Shown: positions 22,494 through 32,583 of the stretch, one piece after another
How the letters are laid out: each line of letters opens with the position of its first letter
Position numbering within the stretch: the stretch's first letter is position 1
IMG/VR virus record: IMGVR_UViG_3300044629_001167
Location: 1 to 49,410 of that record
Source of the DNA: a virus
Reading direction: 5' to 3' (one strand)
DNA length: 49,410 nucleotides
The notes under the pieces: model-generated
What the model was told of the DNA's origin: nothing
What the model saw: only the letters and a program-made list of their open reading frames with translations
The model's database searches: none
Position numbers and translations under genes: made by a program

Positions 22494-25400
22494 ATGCCGG
22501 GATCTAGTTTTTTTAGAATAATTAGAAAACAAAATGTTTTTTCTATAACTGGTCCCACTGGTCCTACTGGAACAACTGGTCCCACTGGTCCTATTGGATA
22601 TGGTCCAACCGGTCCCACAGGACTTGGAATTTCAGGAATAAGTTTAGTTGGAGTCAGCCTAAGAACTCAATTTGATGATTTATCTTTTTATTCAACACAA
22701 AACGGATTATATGGACCAAAAGGCGATAGCGTAACACCAGTAAAGGTACAGGTTTCTGCTACTGGAGCGAGCATTGTATCCTCTCAGCCTTCGTCTAATG
22801 AGATTGTATTCCGTTCACTGAAAGGAAAAACATCATCAAGTCAAAGATCAGAGCTGAAAATAACAGATTTAGGAAATACTCTTTCTATAGAATATATTGC
22901 TAATACTAATGGATTGACTTTAGTAAATCTAGGAATTGATGCCCTCTCTAGTTTTGTCGGAACTACAGGTACTGGGCTATCTTTGACAAATATTCGAACC
23001 AGCAATTATACACCATCAAATGGAGCCGGTGTTTTGATGGTGCGAAATGTCATAGAAAAAGCAAGAGGATTGGGATTCACAGGTGCTACAAACAGTGTAT
23101 CTGGAATAACATGCAATTATTCTTATAATGATCTAATGGAAGACTATTTCCCATGCAAAACTGTAGTTATAGATCCTGCATGCGTAGCTAAAAATTCTAT
23201 TGATTATGGAACAACTAATAAAACATATGTTGTTGATATGGAAAATAACTTAGGTAAAGTTATAATTGGGAGACCCATATCACCGACAAATACATCAGCT
23301 TTCACCTTAGTTGTAAAGAATGGACAGAATTCAATAATTGGATATGAGAAAAGATTCCAATCTCCGTACAATCAAATATCATGGCCATTCGGAGTCGAAC
23401 CCTGCTTTGGTGGAACCGGAGAAACGGATGTTTATCATTTCTACAGTTTGTTTGACTCTTGGTTCGGTTCTGTAGTGTATTCCTCAAAATACGCGGGCAA
23501 AACTTTCGGTTGTGTCAGAAGCGACACTTTGAAATTTGGTGCTTGTTGTGAAAAATATTTTGTGGGTGGTACTTGTGGAATCACTTGTTCGATAAAATTA
23601 GAAGAACAGTGCAATGGAATAAATCAAATTTTCCGTGGTGTTGGAAGTACATGTGGAACAAATGCTTGCACCGCAACTGGACCGTGTTGTGTAAGAATAG
23701 GATGCAATACACCATTTGAAACTGTTGTTCAGTGCTTTGAAGGAATAACATTTGAAAATTGCTTATGTGGAACATTTAATACAGATTTGGGTGATTGTGT
23801 TCATCCGGCAACCCCCACTGAAAGTAGTGGTGTAGAATTCACATTTCATTATGGATACACCGCTTGCTTTGAAATAGATGATTGCAATTTGACAACTTGT
23901 CCGAGACTTGGTTCTTGCTGCATTGAAGGTACATGTATAGACAATGCAGGTGAAGGAATAAGTAGAGAAGATTGTGAAGCACAAAATGGACATTTCATAG
24001 AAGGAGAATTATGCGGTGCCGTAGGTAGCAATTATTGTACTCTAGGAAGATGCTGTAGAATAAATTATAATGACCTTAAGAGTTCAACATGTGAGATAAC
24101 AACAGAAGCAAATTGTTATACGACTGCATCGAATATTGGTGTGACATGGATGGCGGGTGGTAATTGTGAGGATAATAAATGTTTGTTTGTTGGTGCTTGC
24201 TGCACTGGCGGAGATTGCATATATCCGACATATGAATTAAATTCATCACTCTCTAGCTTATATTCTAACATAGTTGGACCATCCACGATAAATCCCATTT
24301 GTATCCGTGGACTTTGTGGGTCTTTCATGGGAGAAGTTTGTTGCAATGATGGATCATTTACTTGCGATGATCCTGCGACATATTCACAGACAGGAACCTG
24401 TGTTAGATTAACATGTCCAGATGGTTCACCAATTATTCAACAAACAACACTTGCCCAATGCATGAATTATGCAAATAGTAGATTCTACGCAAATTCCACA
24501 CCATCCACTACTGGACAGTGCTGTACAAGAATACTTATTGATGATTTTCCAATTGAAACATATTGCTATAATACTACCTTAAGTGATTGTATGTTAACAG
24601 GTGGATATAATGGTGGTGGTTGGAGATGCACAGTAAATGACACAGTTTATGATGCTGCATTCTATCCGTCTCAAACATGTTCACAGTCGGAGTGTTCATA
24701 TCCCGATGCTTCAACAACTCAGGACGCTTCTGTTGAAAGCATTTATGTCGGTGAATACACACCGAAAGGAACAAATCTTTTGGGTAAGAATTTTAAGATT
24801 TGTTGCCCAACAACATTCGATGATATGATGGTCGGAACTGAAGTATTAGCAAAATCATATGATTCTAAATTTGACTGGGCTGGATACGGTGTAACATTTG
24901 CTAAAAATTCAGATCCAATAGCAAATAATATAAAATTTAAAGTGTTTGTTTATTCCAAAGATTTATCATATACTGATGGCCAAGGAAACAATGTAGTTTC
25001 AGTTAAATGGGGACAATCAAATGGAAAACAAGCATGGGGTCCACATTATCAGTTAGAGAGTCAAATTTATGTTCTCCGTGATTTGAAAGCAACAACCGAT
25101 AGCACGACAACCGAATATTCGTGGTGGGATACTCTTGCCGAGGGGTATTGGTTATCCAAGAACTCTTCTGGAGTTACTTTGACTACAGAAGAAATGCTTA
25201 TGGATTATTCCTTTAATAAGCAAGCTGATTATTTCTACAAGAATTCAATAAGTGCTCTTACAGATCTTAATTACTCTTGTATATCAAATAATGGAGCATG
25301 GAGAAGAAATTGGGGATTGTATAACACAATGAGAATGATAGGTGCAGACAATGAATATACAATAAATTCTACACCCGAGTATGAATTAGATGGTTCTTGG

Positions 25401-25874
25401 ACTGCTCCTAGACTTGTTGCGGATCTGAATAGAACAATAGGTGTGAATAGCAATTCTTCATCTTGGTTTATACCAAGTATGGATGAAATGGCATTTATTT
25501 GTGAGAAATTGCCATCGATAAACAATTTGCTCGAAGAAGAAATGTCAGGAAAGTATTGGACATCTACTGGGGCATTTAATTATGATGTAGATAAAACAGA
25601 GGGTGTTTATACTTTAAGCGATCCTCCGACTTCGCCCAAGTGTGGTTCTGCTGCTTGGTCATTCGATATACAAAAAAATATCGGAGGAATGGAACAACAA
25701 GATTCGTTTACTATAAAGGTCAAAAAAGAAACTAGAAGTTCATTACTTAAAGTTAGACCAATAAGAATAGAAATAGAAGATACAACACAAATTCCTGCAC
25801 AAGGGACAGAATCATATAAATTATGGAGATTGAGCCCGCTAAAATGGTTACAGGATAATTATCCACTAACATGA
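22494..25874 (+). CDS. Collagen-like, Cys-rich adhesin with C-terminal DUF1566/Lcl-like domain
   Basis: 1126 aa. Residues about 20-42 are collagen-like GPTGPTGTTGPTG triplets after a short N-terminal anchor. A beta domain follows (about 45-345). From about 348 to 740 come Cys-rich units built on G-x-CC...C...C (GACCEKYFVGGTCG, GPCCVRIGC, GSCCIEGTC, GRCCRINY, GACCTGGDC, GQCCTRILI). The C-terminal 300 residues carry DUF1566/Lcl landmarks: WFIPSMDEMAFI, YWTSTGAF and LKVRPIRIE. This fold is used for ligand binding at cell surfaces. AAGGAT precedes the ATG. Likely a long side fibre or adhesin; the receptor is unknown. Confidence 0.7.
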   Translation: MPGSSFFRIIRKQNVFSITGPTGPTGTTGPTGPIGYGPTGPTGLGISGISLVGVSLRTQFDDLSFYSTQNGLYGPKGDSVTPVKVQVSATGASIVSSQPSSNEIVFRSLKGKTSSSQRSELKITDLGNTLSIEYIANTNGLTLVNLGIDALSSFVGTTGTGLSLTNIRTSNYTPSNGAGVLMVRNVIEKARGLGFTGATNSVSGITCNYSYNDLMEDYFPCKTVVIDPACVAKNSIDYGTTNKTYVVDMENNLGKVIIGRPISPTNTSAFTLVVKNGQNSIIGYEKRFQSPYNQISWPFGVEPCFGGTGETDVYHFYSLFDSWFGSVVYSSKYAGKTFGCVRSDTLKFGACCEKYFVGGTCGITCSIKLEEQCNGINQIFRGVGSTCGTNACTATGPCCVRIGCNTPFETVVQCFEGITFENCLCGTFNTDLGDCVHPATPTESSGVEFTFHYGYTACFEIDDCNLTTCPRLGSCCIEGTCIDNAGEGISREDCEAQNGHFIEGELCGAVGSNYCTLGRCCRINYNDLKSSTCEITTEANCYTTASNIGVTWMAGGNCEDNKCLFVGACCTGGDCIYPTYELNSSLSSLYSNIVGPSTINPICIRGLCGSFMGEVCCNDGSFTCDDPATYSQTGTCVRLTCPDGSPIIQQTTLAQCMNYANSRFYANSTPSTTGQCCTRILIDDFPIETYCYNTTLSDCMLTGGYNGGGWRCTVNDTVYDAAFYPSQTCSQSECSYPDASTTQDASVESIYVGEYTPKGTNLLGKNFKICCPTTFDDMMVGTEVLAKSYDSKFDWAGYGVTFAKNSDPIANNIKFKVFVYSKDLSYTDGQGNNVVSVKWGQSNGKQAWGPHYQLESQIYVLRDLKATTDSTTTEYSWWDTLAEGYWLSKNSSGVTLTTEEMLMDYSFNKQADYFYKNSISALTDLNYSCISNNGAWRRNWGLYNTMRMIGADNEYTINSTPEYELDGSWTAPRLVADLNRTIGVNSNSSSWFIPSMDEMAFICEKLPSINNLLEEEMSGKYWTSTGAFNYDVDKTEGVYTLSDPPTSPKCGSAAWSFDIQKNIGGMEQQDSFTIKVKKETRSSLLKVRPIRIEIEDTTQIPAQGTESYKLWRLSPLKWLQDNYPLT
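22549..22622 (+). repeat. Collagen-like Gly-x-Thr triplet repeat
   Basis: Repeated GGTCCCACTGGTCCTACTGG-type units encode (GPT)n triplets at the N-terminus of the 1126-aa adhesin. Similar tracts begin the genes at 25888 and 27320. Confidence 0.8.
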
Positions 25875-25887
25875 ACGAGAGGACAAG

Positions 25888-27297
25888 ATGACAGATGATT
25901 TAAATCTCAGTAGAATTCCAAGGATATCATCAGTAACAAATGATGCCCTTTCTATTGGACCTACTGGACCTACTGGACCCACCGGTCCAACAGGAGAATA
26001 TGCAACAGGTCCTGATGGTAACATCGGAAAATCTGTCTCGTTGGTGGAAGGAGCATCTAGAGATACTATACGAGTTTATTTCAATACTGTTCCCGAATCT
26101 TTCATTGAAATAAGAGATGTCGATGGTCCGACCGGAGATTCAATAGTAGGTGAATTCACAGTTGGGTTTACAGGTATAACAGATAATGCAGTTTTCCCTC
26201 TTCAATCTAATGGATTAACTTTATATTTCAAGAGTATAGATTTAAAGGGTTATATCACTGGTGAATATTATCAAGATCAATTGGTAATAAAAGAATCTGC
26301 AACTCCATTTGAGGGTTCTTATATTCCAGGATCCTTATTGTATATTGGATTAACTCTGGGATCTGATCAATTTTATAATCTAATATCTGCTGCAAATACA
26401 GAATATTTTGAAAATAATATCTCCGGCGTAACTTATTCTGGATTGGAATTTTTATTCTATGGATTTAGAGAGAGCGGATCAAATCTGAATTTTAATTACT
26501 CTACAAATTCAGCTAGAAATGATGTTGGTATGACTTTACAAACCAATGCATCATTTTATGGAATGACTTTTTCAACTGCAGGATTTTGTTTTTCGAATGC
26601 CGTATCTTACTTAAAATATGGCATAAGCTTTCAGGGTGTATCATCGACTGTTGGATTTACACTGGGAACAATATCATTTCCTCAACATGGTGTATATAAC
26701 AGGGTAATAGGCAGCACCACATACCAACCCTTAAATGAAAAAATAGGATCTTGCTGTTATTGCACTATAGATGGCGATAGGTTCTGCACTGATTATACGA
26801 ATAAAACTTATTGTGAATTCATATTGAATGGAAATTGGAATGCTATCCCATGCTACCAAAGATATAATACAAGTGATTGTTATCCGGGTGGGGCATGTTG
26901 TGTGAATAATAGATGTCTTTCTTGTTCGAAAGACAAATGTTTGTCGATGGGTGGTTTGTTCTTAGTAGGAGAAAATTGTTCATCTATCGAATGTCCTGAT
27001 AGATGCAATATTACAGTCGGTTGTTGCTGCGTTAATGGTCAATCATATTCCCTCACCGAAGAACTCTGTGCAGAAATAGAAAATTCAAGATTTTTTGCTG
27101 AGTCATGTTCTCAAATTGATTGCTGTAAGGTTGGTTACTTAGGGGCTTGTTGTATAAACAAGATTTGCTATGATTATTTCAGTGCGATGGAATGTGCTGC
27201 TACAGGTGGCATTTTCCAAGGAACAAACAGTGAATGTATTAGTCAATTTATAAACTGCTGTACCGACCCAACATTACCCACCAATACCCCATCCTAA
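25888..27297 (+). CDS. Collagen-like, Cys-rich adhesin
   Basis: 469 aa. N-terminal anchor NLSRIPRISSVTNDALS, then (GPT)4 at about 23-36. A beta domain runs to about 290. The C-terminal 170 residues hold four Cys-rich units: GSCCYCTIDGDRFC, GGACCVNNRCLSC, GCCCVNGQSYS and GACCINKICYDYFS, each with a downstream C...GG-x-F-x(3-6)-C element (CLSMGGLFLVGENC, CAATGGIFQGTNSEC). The same repeat occurs in the flanking genes, so these are paralogous fibre modules. Many Cys suggests disulfide stabilisation outside the cell. A GAGAGGA site precedes the start. No DUF1566 domain here. Confidence 0.7.
   Translation: MTDDLNLSRIPRISSVTNDALSIGPTGPTGPTGPTGEYATGPDGNIGKSVSLVEGASRDTIRVYFNTVPESFIEIRDVDGPTGDSIVGEFTVGFTGITDNAVFPLQSNGLTLYFKSIDLKGYITGEYYQDQLVIKESATPFEGSYIPGSLLYIGLTLGSDQFYNLISAANTEYFENNISGVTYSGLEFLFYGFRESGSNLNFNYSTNSARNDVGMTLQTNASFYGMTFSTAGFCFSNAVSYLKYGISFQGVSSTVGFTLGTISFPQHGVYNRVIGSTTYQPLNEKIGSCCYCTIDGDRFCTDYTNKTYCEFILNGNWNAIPCYQRYNTSDCYPGGACCVNNRCLSCSKDKCLSMGGLFLVGENCSSIECPDRCNITVGCCCVNGQSYSLTEELCAEIENSRFFAESCSQIDCCKVGYLGACCINKICYDYFSAMECAATGGIFQGTNSECISQFINCCTDPTLPTNTPS
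25953..25996 (+). repeat. Collagen-like triplet repeat
   Basis: ATTGGACCTACTGGACC-type units encode IGPTGPTGPTGPTG. Codons vary between copies, as in the other two collagen tracts. Confidence 0.75.
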
Positions 27298-27300
27298 ATA
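27294..27300 (+). promoter_or_regulatory. Possible late promoter box CTAAATA
   Basis: CTAAATA overlaps the stop of the 469-aa adhesin and is 19 bases before the next ATG; ATAAGGAA between them is a normal ribosome binding site. Candidate internal late promoter. Confidence 0.35.
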
Positions 27301-27319
27301 AGAAATATAAGGAATTAAA

Positions 27320-30175
27320 ATGGGCAGCAGTGCAATAAGAAGACTAATAACCGAATCAGTAACTGGTCCTACCGGTCCTATTGGGAATGAAGGACCGAAA
27401 GGTCCTACTGGAACAGGAACAGGAAAAACAGGAATAACCGGTGCTACCGGTCTGTATATAACAACAATTAAGTATGATTCTTCTGGAAATCCTATCCTCG
27501 TAAGAAGTGATAATACAGAATATACAATATACGGACTAACCGGACCCACTGGTGTGACAGGAAATCTTATCGGTGTTACTCTTGGAAACAAATATCATAT
27601 TTTAAAATCGGTTGTTGGTGGTACTCTGAATATTCGTGGATTGAGTTTTGCAGGAGTTTTGTCATCAGCTATCGTAAATGGAACTATTGTTGTTACCCCC
27701 ACCGATCAAACCTCAGATGTAAATGTAGAAGCCGGATCACTAACATCAAAACTTGCATATGCAAAAAATTCATTAACAATAGCATCCTCTAGAATTGATG
27801 CGGTAAATGACAATGTTTCTTTTGCTAATTTTTCTGGTATAAGTCATACATCAACTTTCTTGGATTCTAATTTTACTGTTGCGCAAATACCGGCTATTCC
27901 GCAAGAAAATCTTGCAGGTTATACTTCATCCTATTCTCAGCTGTCTCCTTACATAACAGGGGTGGATATACAAAGAGGAATATATCTCGATGTGACAAAA
28001 GCATCTGTATTTACCATAAACACCCCGATTGGTATTGCTGGATTTTCACTTGGAAGTGCTTTGTATCAAACTGGTGATGTAATATCATTGACCTTATTTG
28101 TTTTTGGAAGTGAGATCTGGTCTTTCCCTGCCAATGTTTATTTTGAGGATGACGCAGATTCCACTTACTTTGGATGTGGTATGAATATAATGAATATAAC
28201 ATCCAATGATAAAGGTGCGTCTTGGTTTGCCACAATCACAGACAGAGGTTACGGTGTCACTGGTTGTGATGATTATGATATGTTAGGATCTTGTTGCTAT
28301 AATGACGATGAAGGAAATTTTGAATGTGATGATTATAGAACAAAAGGCTTCTGCAATAGAGTAAATGGAACTTTTAGACCAGCGACCACATGTGCAGAAT
28401 CATGTGGAATAACATTAAATTCTTTTTGTTGTTCAGAAGGAAGATGTGTTTCAGATATAAGCGAAGATGAATGTGAATTATTCGGTGGTAAATTTTATGT
28501 CTCCGATACTCTTTCTTGTGATATCGCACAGGGAGGAAATAATCTTCAAAGACTCTGTTACGATAAGTGCCAAGATCCTGTAGTTTGTTGCAGAAATGGT
28601 GTGTGTCTTGGTGAAATGACCAAGCCAATTTGCGAAGAAATTTATGGGGGAAGAGCAGTAGAAGGAACTTGTGATACAGTAGATTGCTGTAGAGAAATAC
28701 CATTCTATGGTGCATGCTGCAAGACCGATTCTTGTAGAGAAACCTTCATTTATGACTGTAAGATAGAAAATGATGAAGTGTTCATGGGTCATGGAACACA
28801 ATGTGTAAATGAAAATACATGCTGTCAAGCAAGCCAACCATTTGAAGGTATTTGTTGCTATTGGTATGGTGGTTGTATAGGAACCGATAGATTAACTTGT
28901 GAATCAAGTGGTGGCTCATTCCATGAAGGACAAACAGATTGTGAAATATGTCAATGGTGCCTTGAAGGTGATCCGAGATGTGGGGTAAGACCACCTTGTC
29001 CGAGTGGTTCAGATAATCCAGTTCCACCGTGCTATAATACATGCCCGGATGGTTCACCAATACAAGAGGGATGGCCACCGTGTCCCGGACCTGCTAGTTA
29101 TACATGCGTTAGACCTTATTTGTCAGTAGAACAAATATGTGTACAATGTCCATCTGGTTCTGCTTGTCCCTACGCATCATGTCCAGAAGAGTGTGGGACA
29201 GAACCTATTGTGACTCCGCCTCCAGTCGGACCACCTATGACAACAATACCTCCCGGTGGAGGATTTGGTGGTGGAGGACCGGATGATCCAGATGGTGGAG
29301 GAGGACCCCCCGGAGGAGGAGAAACAGGTTCAACCGGATGCCCAACTACTTGTGCTGGATGCATTTGTCCTAAATTCCCAATAAATGGCTGGATGTTTGA
29401 TGGAGAACCAACTCCTATTATAGATCCCCAAACAGGACAAACGCAGTGCTGGTGCATGATAACCAGAAGAGATCCTAATGTAGTTGAAATTCAGGGAGAT
29501 AGCATCTGTCCAATCGATCCTGATTTAGATTGGAAATCTTTGGATTCACAAGAATCGGGTGAACCCCCGCGTATGATAAGAGCGTGTTGTTACGGATTAG
29601 AAGGACAAGGACCCCTTAGCGGTGCTGTTCAATGTAATCCCAAAGGGTGTTATTGTAACGCCGCGAGAAGAGAGCAATTAGGATTACCAAATGAATGGGA
29701 TGGGATGGCTTGTTGTGATAAACCACCATGTGATGGAGATTCAGCTAATCCATGTACAAAATGTATTCCAATATTAAGATCAAAAGCAGATAATTCAGGA
29801 TCTCCCAGCTCTCCTGCAGGATGCATTTATACTTTATTGTGCAAACCCAAATCGCAAGTCCCTGGACTAACCAACGAAGAAAAAATATCACAAGGAATAT
29901 GTCCTTGTGCAACAACTGGTAGTGGGTGTGTTTGTGTTAGCCAATCATCTGCATGTGGAGAACCAGAAACCATAATTGGTATAGATTGTGATTGGGGTCC
30001 TTCTGGAATATATTCTTGTGATTACAACGAATTCGATTGGCAACAATCATCACTTGTCCCTGATTTTTCATGGCTAATAGATCCAAATACCGGTATATGT
30101 AATCTGTATTGGTGTGGAAGTTATCCTAGCCCCTGCTTTGATTCAACATATCTACCATGTAACGGAGAATCCTAA
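27320..30175 (+). CDS. Collagen-like, Cys-rich and Pro/Gly-rich adhesin
   Basis: 951 aa. N-terminal anchor SSAIRRLITESV, then collagen-like GPTGPIGNEGPKGPTGTG (about 15-45) and another GPTG near 75. A beta domain runs to about 310. Cys-rich units fill about 315-550 (GSCCYNDDEGNFEC, SFCCSEGRCVSD, VVCCRNGVCLGE, GACCKTDSCRE, GICCYWYGGC), then a Pro/Gly hinge (about 640-680, GGGFGGGGPDDPDGGGG), then another Cys-rich, Trp-containing domain to the end. The stop overlaps the next start (TAATG). Likely a fibre subunit translated together with the 799-aa protein. Confidence 0.7.
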   Translation: MGSSAIRRLITESVTGPTGPIGNEGPKGPTGTGTGKTGITGATGLYITTIKYDSSGNPILVRSDNTEYTIYGLTGPTGVTGNLIGVTLGNKYHILKSVVGGTLNIRGLSFAGVLSSAIVNGTIVVTPTDQTSDVNVEAGSLTSKLAYAKNSLTIASSRIDAVNDNVSFANFSGISHTSTFLDSNFTVAQIPAIPQENLAGYTSSYSQLSPYITGVDIQRGIYLDVTKASVFTINTPIGIAGFSLGSALYQTGDVISLTLFVFGSEIWSFPANVYFEDDADSTYFGCGMNIMNITSNDKGASWFATITDRGYGVTGCDDYDMLGSCCYNDDEGNFECDDYRTKGFCNRVNGTFRPATTCAESCGITLNSFCCSEGRCVSDISEDECELFGGKFYVSDTLSCDIAQGGNNLQRLCYDKCQDPVVCCRNGVCLGEMTKPICEEIYGGRAVEGTCDTVDCCREIPFYGACCKTDSCRETFIYDCKIENDEVFMGHGTQCVNENTCCQASQPFEGICCYWYGGCIGTDRLTCESSGGSFHEGQTDCEICQWCLEGDPRCGVRPPCPSGSDNPVPPCYNTCPDGSPIQEGWPPCPGPASYTCVRPYLSVEQICVQCPSGSACPYASCPEECGTEPIVTPPPVGPPMTTIPPGGGFGGGGPDDPDGGGGPPGGGETGSTGCPTTCAGCICPKFPINGWMFDGEPTPIIDPQTGQTQCWCMITRRDPNVVEIQGDSICPIDPDLDWKSLDSQESGEPPRMIRACCYGLEGQGPLSGAVQCNPKGCYCNAARREQLGLPNEWDGMACCDKPPCDGDSANPCTKCIPILRSKADNSGSPSSPAGCIYTLLCKPKSQVPGLTNEEKISQGICPCATTGSGCVCVSQSSACGEPETIIGIDCDWGPSGIYSCDYNEFDWQQSSLVPDFSWLIDPNTGICNLYWCGSYPSPCFDSTYLPCNGES
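27361..27450 (+). repeat. Collagen-like triplet repeat
   Basis: ACTGGTCCTACCGGTCCTAT and following units encode interrupted G-x-y triplets (GPTGPIGNEGPKGPTG, GKTGITGATG) near the start of the 951-aa adhesin. Confidence 0.7.
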
Positions 30176-32574
30176 TGACAGTTCATAATAGATCCAGAAT
30201 ATCGACAGCAATAGATTATTCTGATTATTTTACAATAAACACTGGTATATTAGGATGCTGTTGCAAACTGGATGATGTTACTATAACGATAACTGGTCCG
30301 TATCAAACGACATTTGCTGAATGCAATGCTGTAAATGGATTTTATTTTTATCCCGGTGAAAATCTAACTTGTCAAGATGCAGAGTGTCCTTTGGCTGGGC
30401 AAACTGGATGTTGCTGTGCATGCAAAAATTTAACACCTGAACAAAGAGCTGCAGTAGATGCGGACATACTTGGATCTACTTTTGGAATGGTTGATGGGGT
30501 TGGAAAATGTGATTGTGAAGATTCTGGTGGAAAATGGACCAGAGGACCCTGTGATAGAACAAGACCAGTAGAATATTGCAGAAAACCAAACGGAGTAGAT
30601 GTCCGTTTACCAAAAGCCTGTTGTGGTGTAACCTTTACTGAACTAGTAAACTCAGAAGGTGTTGTTCAAATTGTTCCGACTGCTTTCTGCGAGGATGTTT
30701 GTACTTCCAAAGAATGTTCCGATAATTCAATATTAGGCTATGTCGCCACATATTACAACAATGGAAGAAGATGTTTCTTTGCAAATAATGCCGGAGCACC
30801 TGTATCAAGTTATGATTGTAGACTAATTCCCGGTGGTGGAAATGATCTTGATCCTGTTCCACCTTATGTGAATTCGATTTATCCTGTCTGCAATAACTCC
30901 AATTTTATGTGCTGGGGAAATAACTGCGGACAATTTGTGAATTTGATTGACAATGGATTCTATACCTCCCCTACAATAAATGATTATAATGTCACCCAAT
31001 CTTCGGGTGGTGTATCAAAATTATCCGATTTCAATGATATTGACGAGGATAAAAATGTAATAGGAACTGGTTTATTTACACCATTCACCCGCAATTATGC
31101 TCAAATAAAAGCCAAGTATGGAAGAGCAGCATTTATAACCTTGGACAATAAGGTTATATTTACCGGGACCCCATTGATTGGTGTTCAAAATGGAATTGAA
31201 TATTCGCCAGAAAATTATACAACTTCTCCTTTCTACAAATACGATCGTGTAGAAATAGGAAAGAATTTTGCCATTTTGAGAAAGCCTTCCAATATAGGAA
31301 CAAAGGCAGATTTCATTGGCTACCTCACCCCGGGAAATACCCTAACGGTAGAAGAATTGACTCCGAGTGGTGTTCAAAGCGTACATGCTCTTGAAGAAGC
31401 TGCATGTGTGACTCGTTTAAATTTCTTGACATACAATGTAGAACTATTGTGTAAGGGTTATCCTTTCAATACAGAATATTTGAATAAAGTGGATGGGGGA
31501 GAGTTTGTATCTGCGGGCGTGACTTATCACTACACAATAGACCCAGAAAGCGTTAGTTGTCATGGCTTCCACTGCACTTACCAAAGATATAAATTGGATG
31601 AAAATAGAGTTTTGGTATCAAGAGAATGGGTACGACAGGGAGAATACAAACGAACAAAAGATCAATACGGAAATAATCTAGAGGTTCCTGCTGGAAGAGT
31701 TTCGACATTCTTTAATAAAGATAGGTTCCTAGATGGTATGGTAATAGCCGGTCATAATTTTGATTGTTTCATGGAAGGAATAACTGTTGATGCATCTAGC
31801 GACGATGGATATCTGAAATTATCATGCTATGGAATGTGGGATCCTGATGATACCAATAAACAAATTTCAGAAATAGTTGATCATCAGTTTGGAATTAAAG
31901 CCAGACTGCCCGAAAGAGGTGGATTAGGTGCTGATTGTGATTATCAAAAATGTTTTGCAACGGTGCCAATTCAATCTTACTGTGTGAACGATAATGAATT
32001 AGGAAATTGTTGTATTCAAGGTCCTCCATGTGATTGTGTTCAAAATGTGAACAGATCGACTTGTCAGAATTTAAATGGATTCTTTAGTACATCATATTCA
32101 TGTGCAGATTGTCTAGAGGATTGTGAAGCATCCAATGGAGGCAATGGAGAAGGAAATGGTGGGAACGGAGGAGGAGACTCTTGCATTTCAGATGATACAA
32201 CAGATAGAGGGGCGTGCTGCAGAGTATTTACTTGTGCAAATAATGAAAAGAAATATGAATGTGTCTGCAGAAAGAAAAGCTTATGCCAAGCGTTAGGTGG
32301 AGAGTTTCATAAAGATTTTTATGTTAATGAAGTTCCTTGTGGTCCAAATAATGTTCAAGGTAATTGTTGCTTTAGAGGAGCAGCACCCGGTAAACCACCT
32401 TTTGCTACTCAATGCATAGAAAATTGGACAAATCAAGAATGTTTCACTTGTATAAGAGTAGACGAAAGCGATCAATGTATTGAATACAGTGATGGAGGAT
32501 TTAACGGTACTTCGTATGGTTATAACAATAGATGGTCCCAAACAATGGGATGTTCTACCGTATGCACTTGCTAA
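30175..32574 (+). CDS. Cys-rich adhesin with RCC1-like central region
   Basis: 799 aa. No collagen tract; the N-terminal anchor NRSRISTAIDYSDYFTIN is followed by Cys-rich units (LGCCCKLDDV, GCCCACKNL, KACCGVTF). The centre contains MCWGNNCGQFVNL (about 242), VEIGKNFAIL (about 361) and MVIAGHNFDCFM (about 522) with LSCYG, spaced like degenerate RCC1 blades ('CWGxNxxGQ', 'VxxGxxH'). C-terminal Cys-rich units (GNCCIQGPPCDC, GACCRVFTC, GNCCFRGA) follow a Gly/Asn hinge near 660. Coupled by TAATG to the previous gene. Likely a fibre or adhesin subunit; the RCC1 reading is tentative. Confidence 0.65.
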   Translation: MTVHNRSRISTAIDYSDYFTINTGILGCCCKLDDVTITITGPYQTTFAECNAVNGFYFYPGENLTCQDAECPLAGQTGCCCACKNLTPEQRAAVDADILGSTFGMVDGVGKCDCEDSGGKWTRGPCDRTRPVEYCRKPNGVDVRLPKACCGVTFTELVNSEGVVQIVPTAFCEDVCTSKECSDNSILGYVATYYNNGRRCFFANNAGAPVSSYDCRLIPGGGNDLDPVPPYVNSIYPVCNNSNFMCWGNNCGQFVNLIDNGFYTSPTINDYNVTQSSGGVSKLSDFNDIDEDKNVIGTGLFTPFTRNYAQIKAKYGRAAFITLDNKVIFTGTPLIGVQNGIEYSPENYTTSPFYKYDRVEIGKNFAILRKPSNIGTKADFIGYLTPGNTLTVEELTPSGVQSVHALEEAACVTRLNFLTYNVELLCKGYPFNTEYLNKVDGGEFVSAGVTYHYTIDPESVSCHGFHCTYQRYKLDENRVLVSREWVRQGEYKRTKDQYGNNLEVPAGRVSTFFNKDRFLDGMVIAGHNFDCFMEGITVDASSDDGYLKLSCYGMWDPDDTNKQISEIVDHQFGIKARLPERGGLGADCDYQKCFATVPIQSYCVNDNELGNCCIQGPPCDCVQNVNRSTCQNLNGFFSTSYSCADCLEDCEASNGGNGEGNGGNGGGDSCISDDTTDRGACCRVFTCANNEKKYECVCRKKSLCQALGGEFHKDFYVNEVPCGPNNVQGNCCFRGAAPGKPPFATQCIENWTNQECFTCIRVDESDQCIEYSDGGFNGTSYGYNNRWSQTMGCSTVCTC

Positions 32575-32577
32575 ATA
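32571..32577 (+). promoter_or_regulatory. Late promoter box CTAAATA, predicted leaderless start
   Basis: CTAAATA overlaps the stop codon of the 799-aa gene and ends six bases before the ATG at 32584; the gap AAATAA holds no Shine-Dalgarno. Same spacing as at 9851 and 45461. Confidence 0.5.
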
Positions 32578-32583
32578 AAATAA

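Noticed and set aside
22549-27450. CRISPR-like or other regularly spaced repeats in the adhesin locus
   Set aside because: The repeats are in-frame collagen triplets within genes, without unique spacers.
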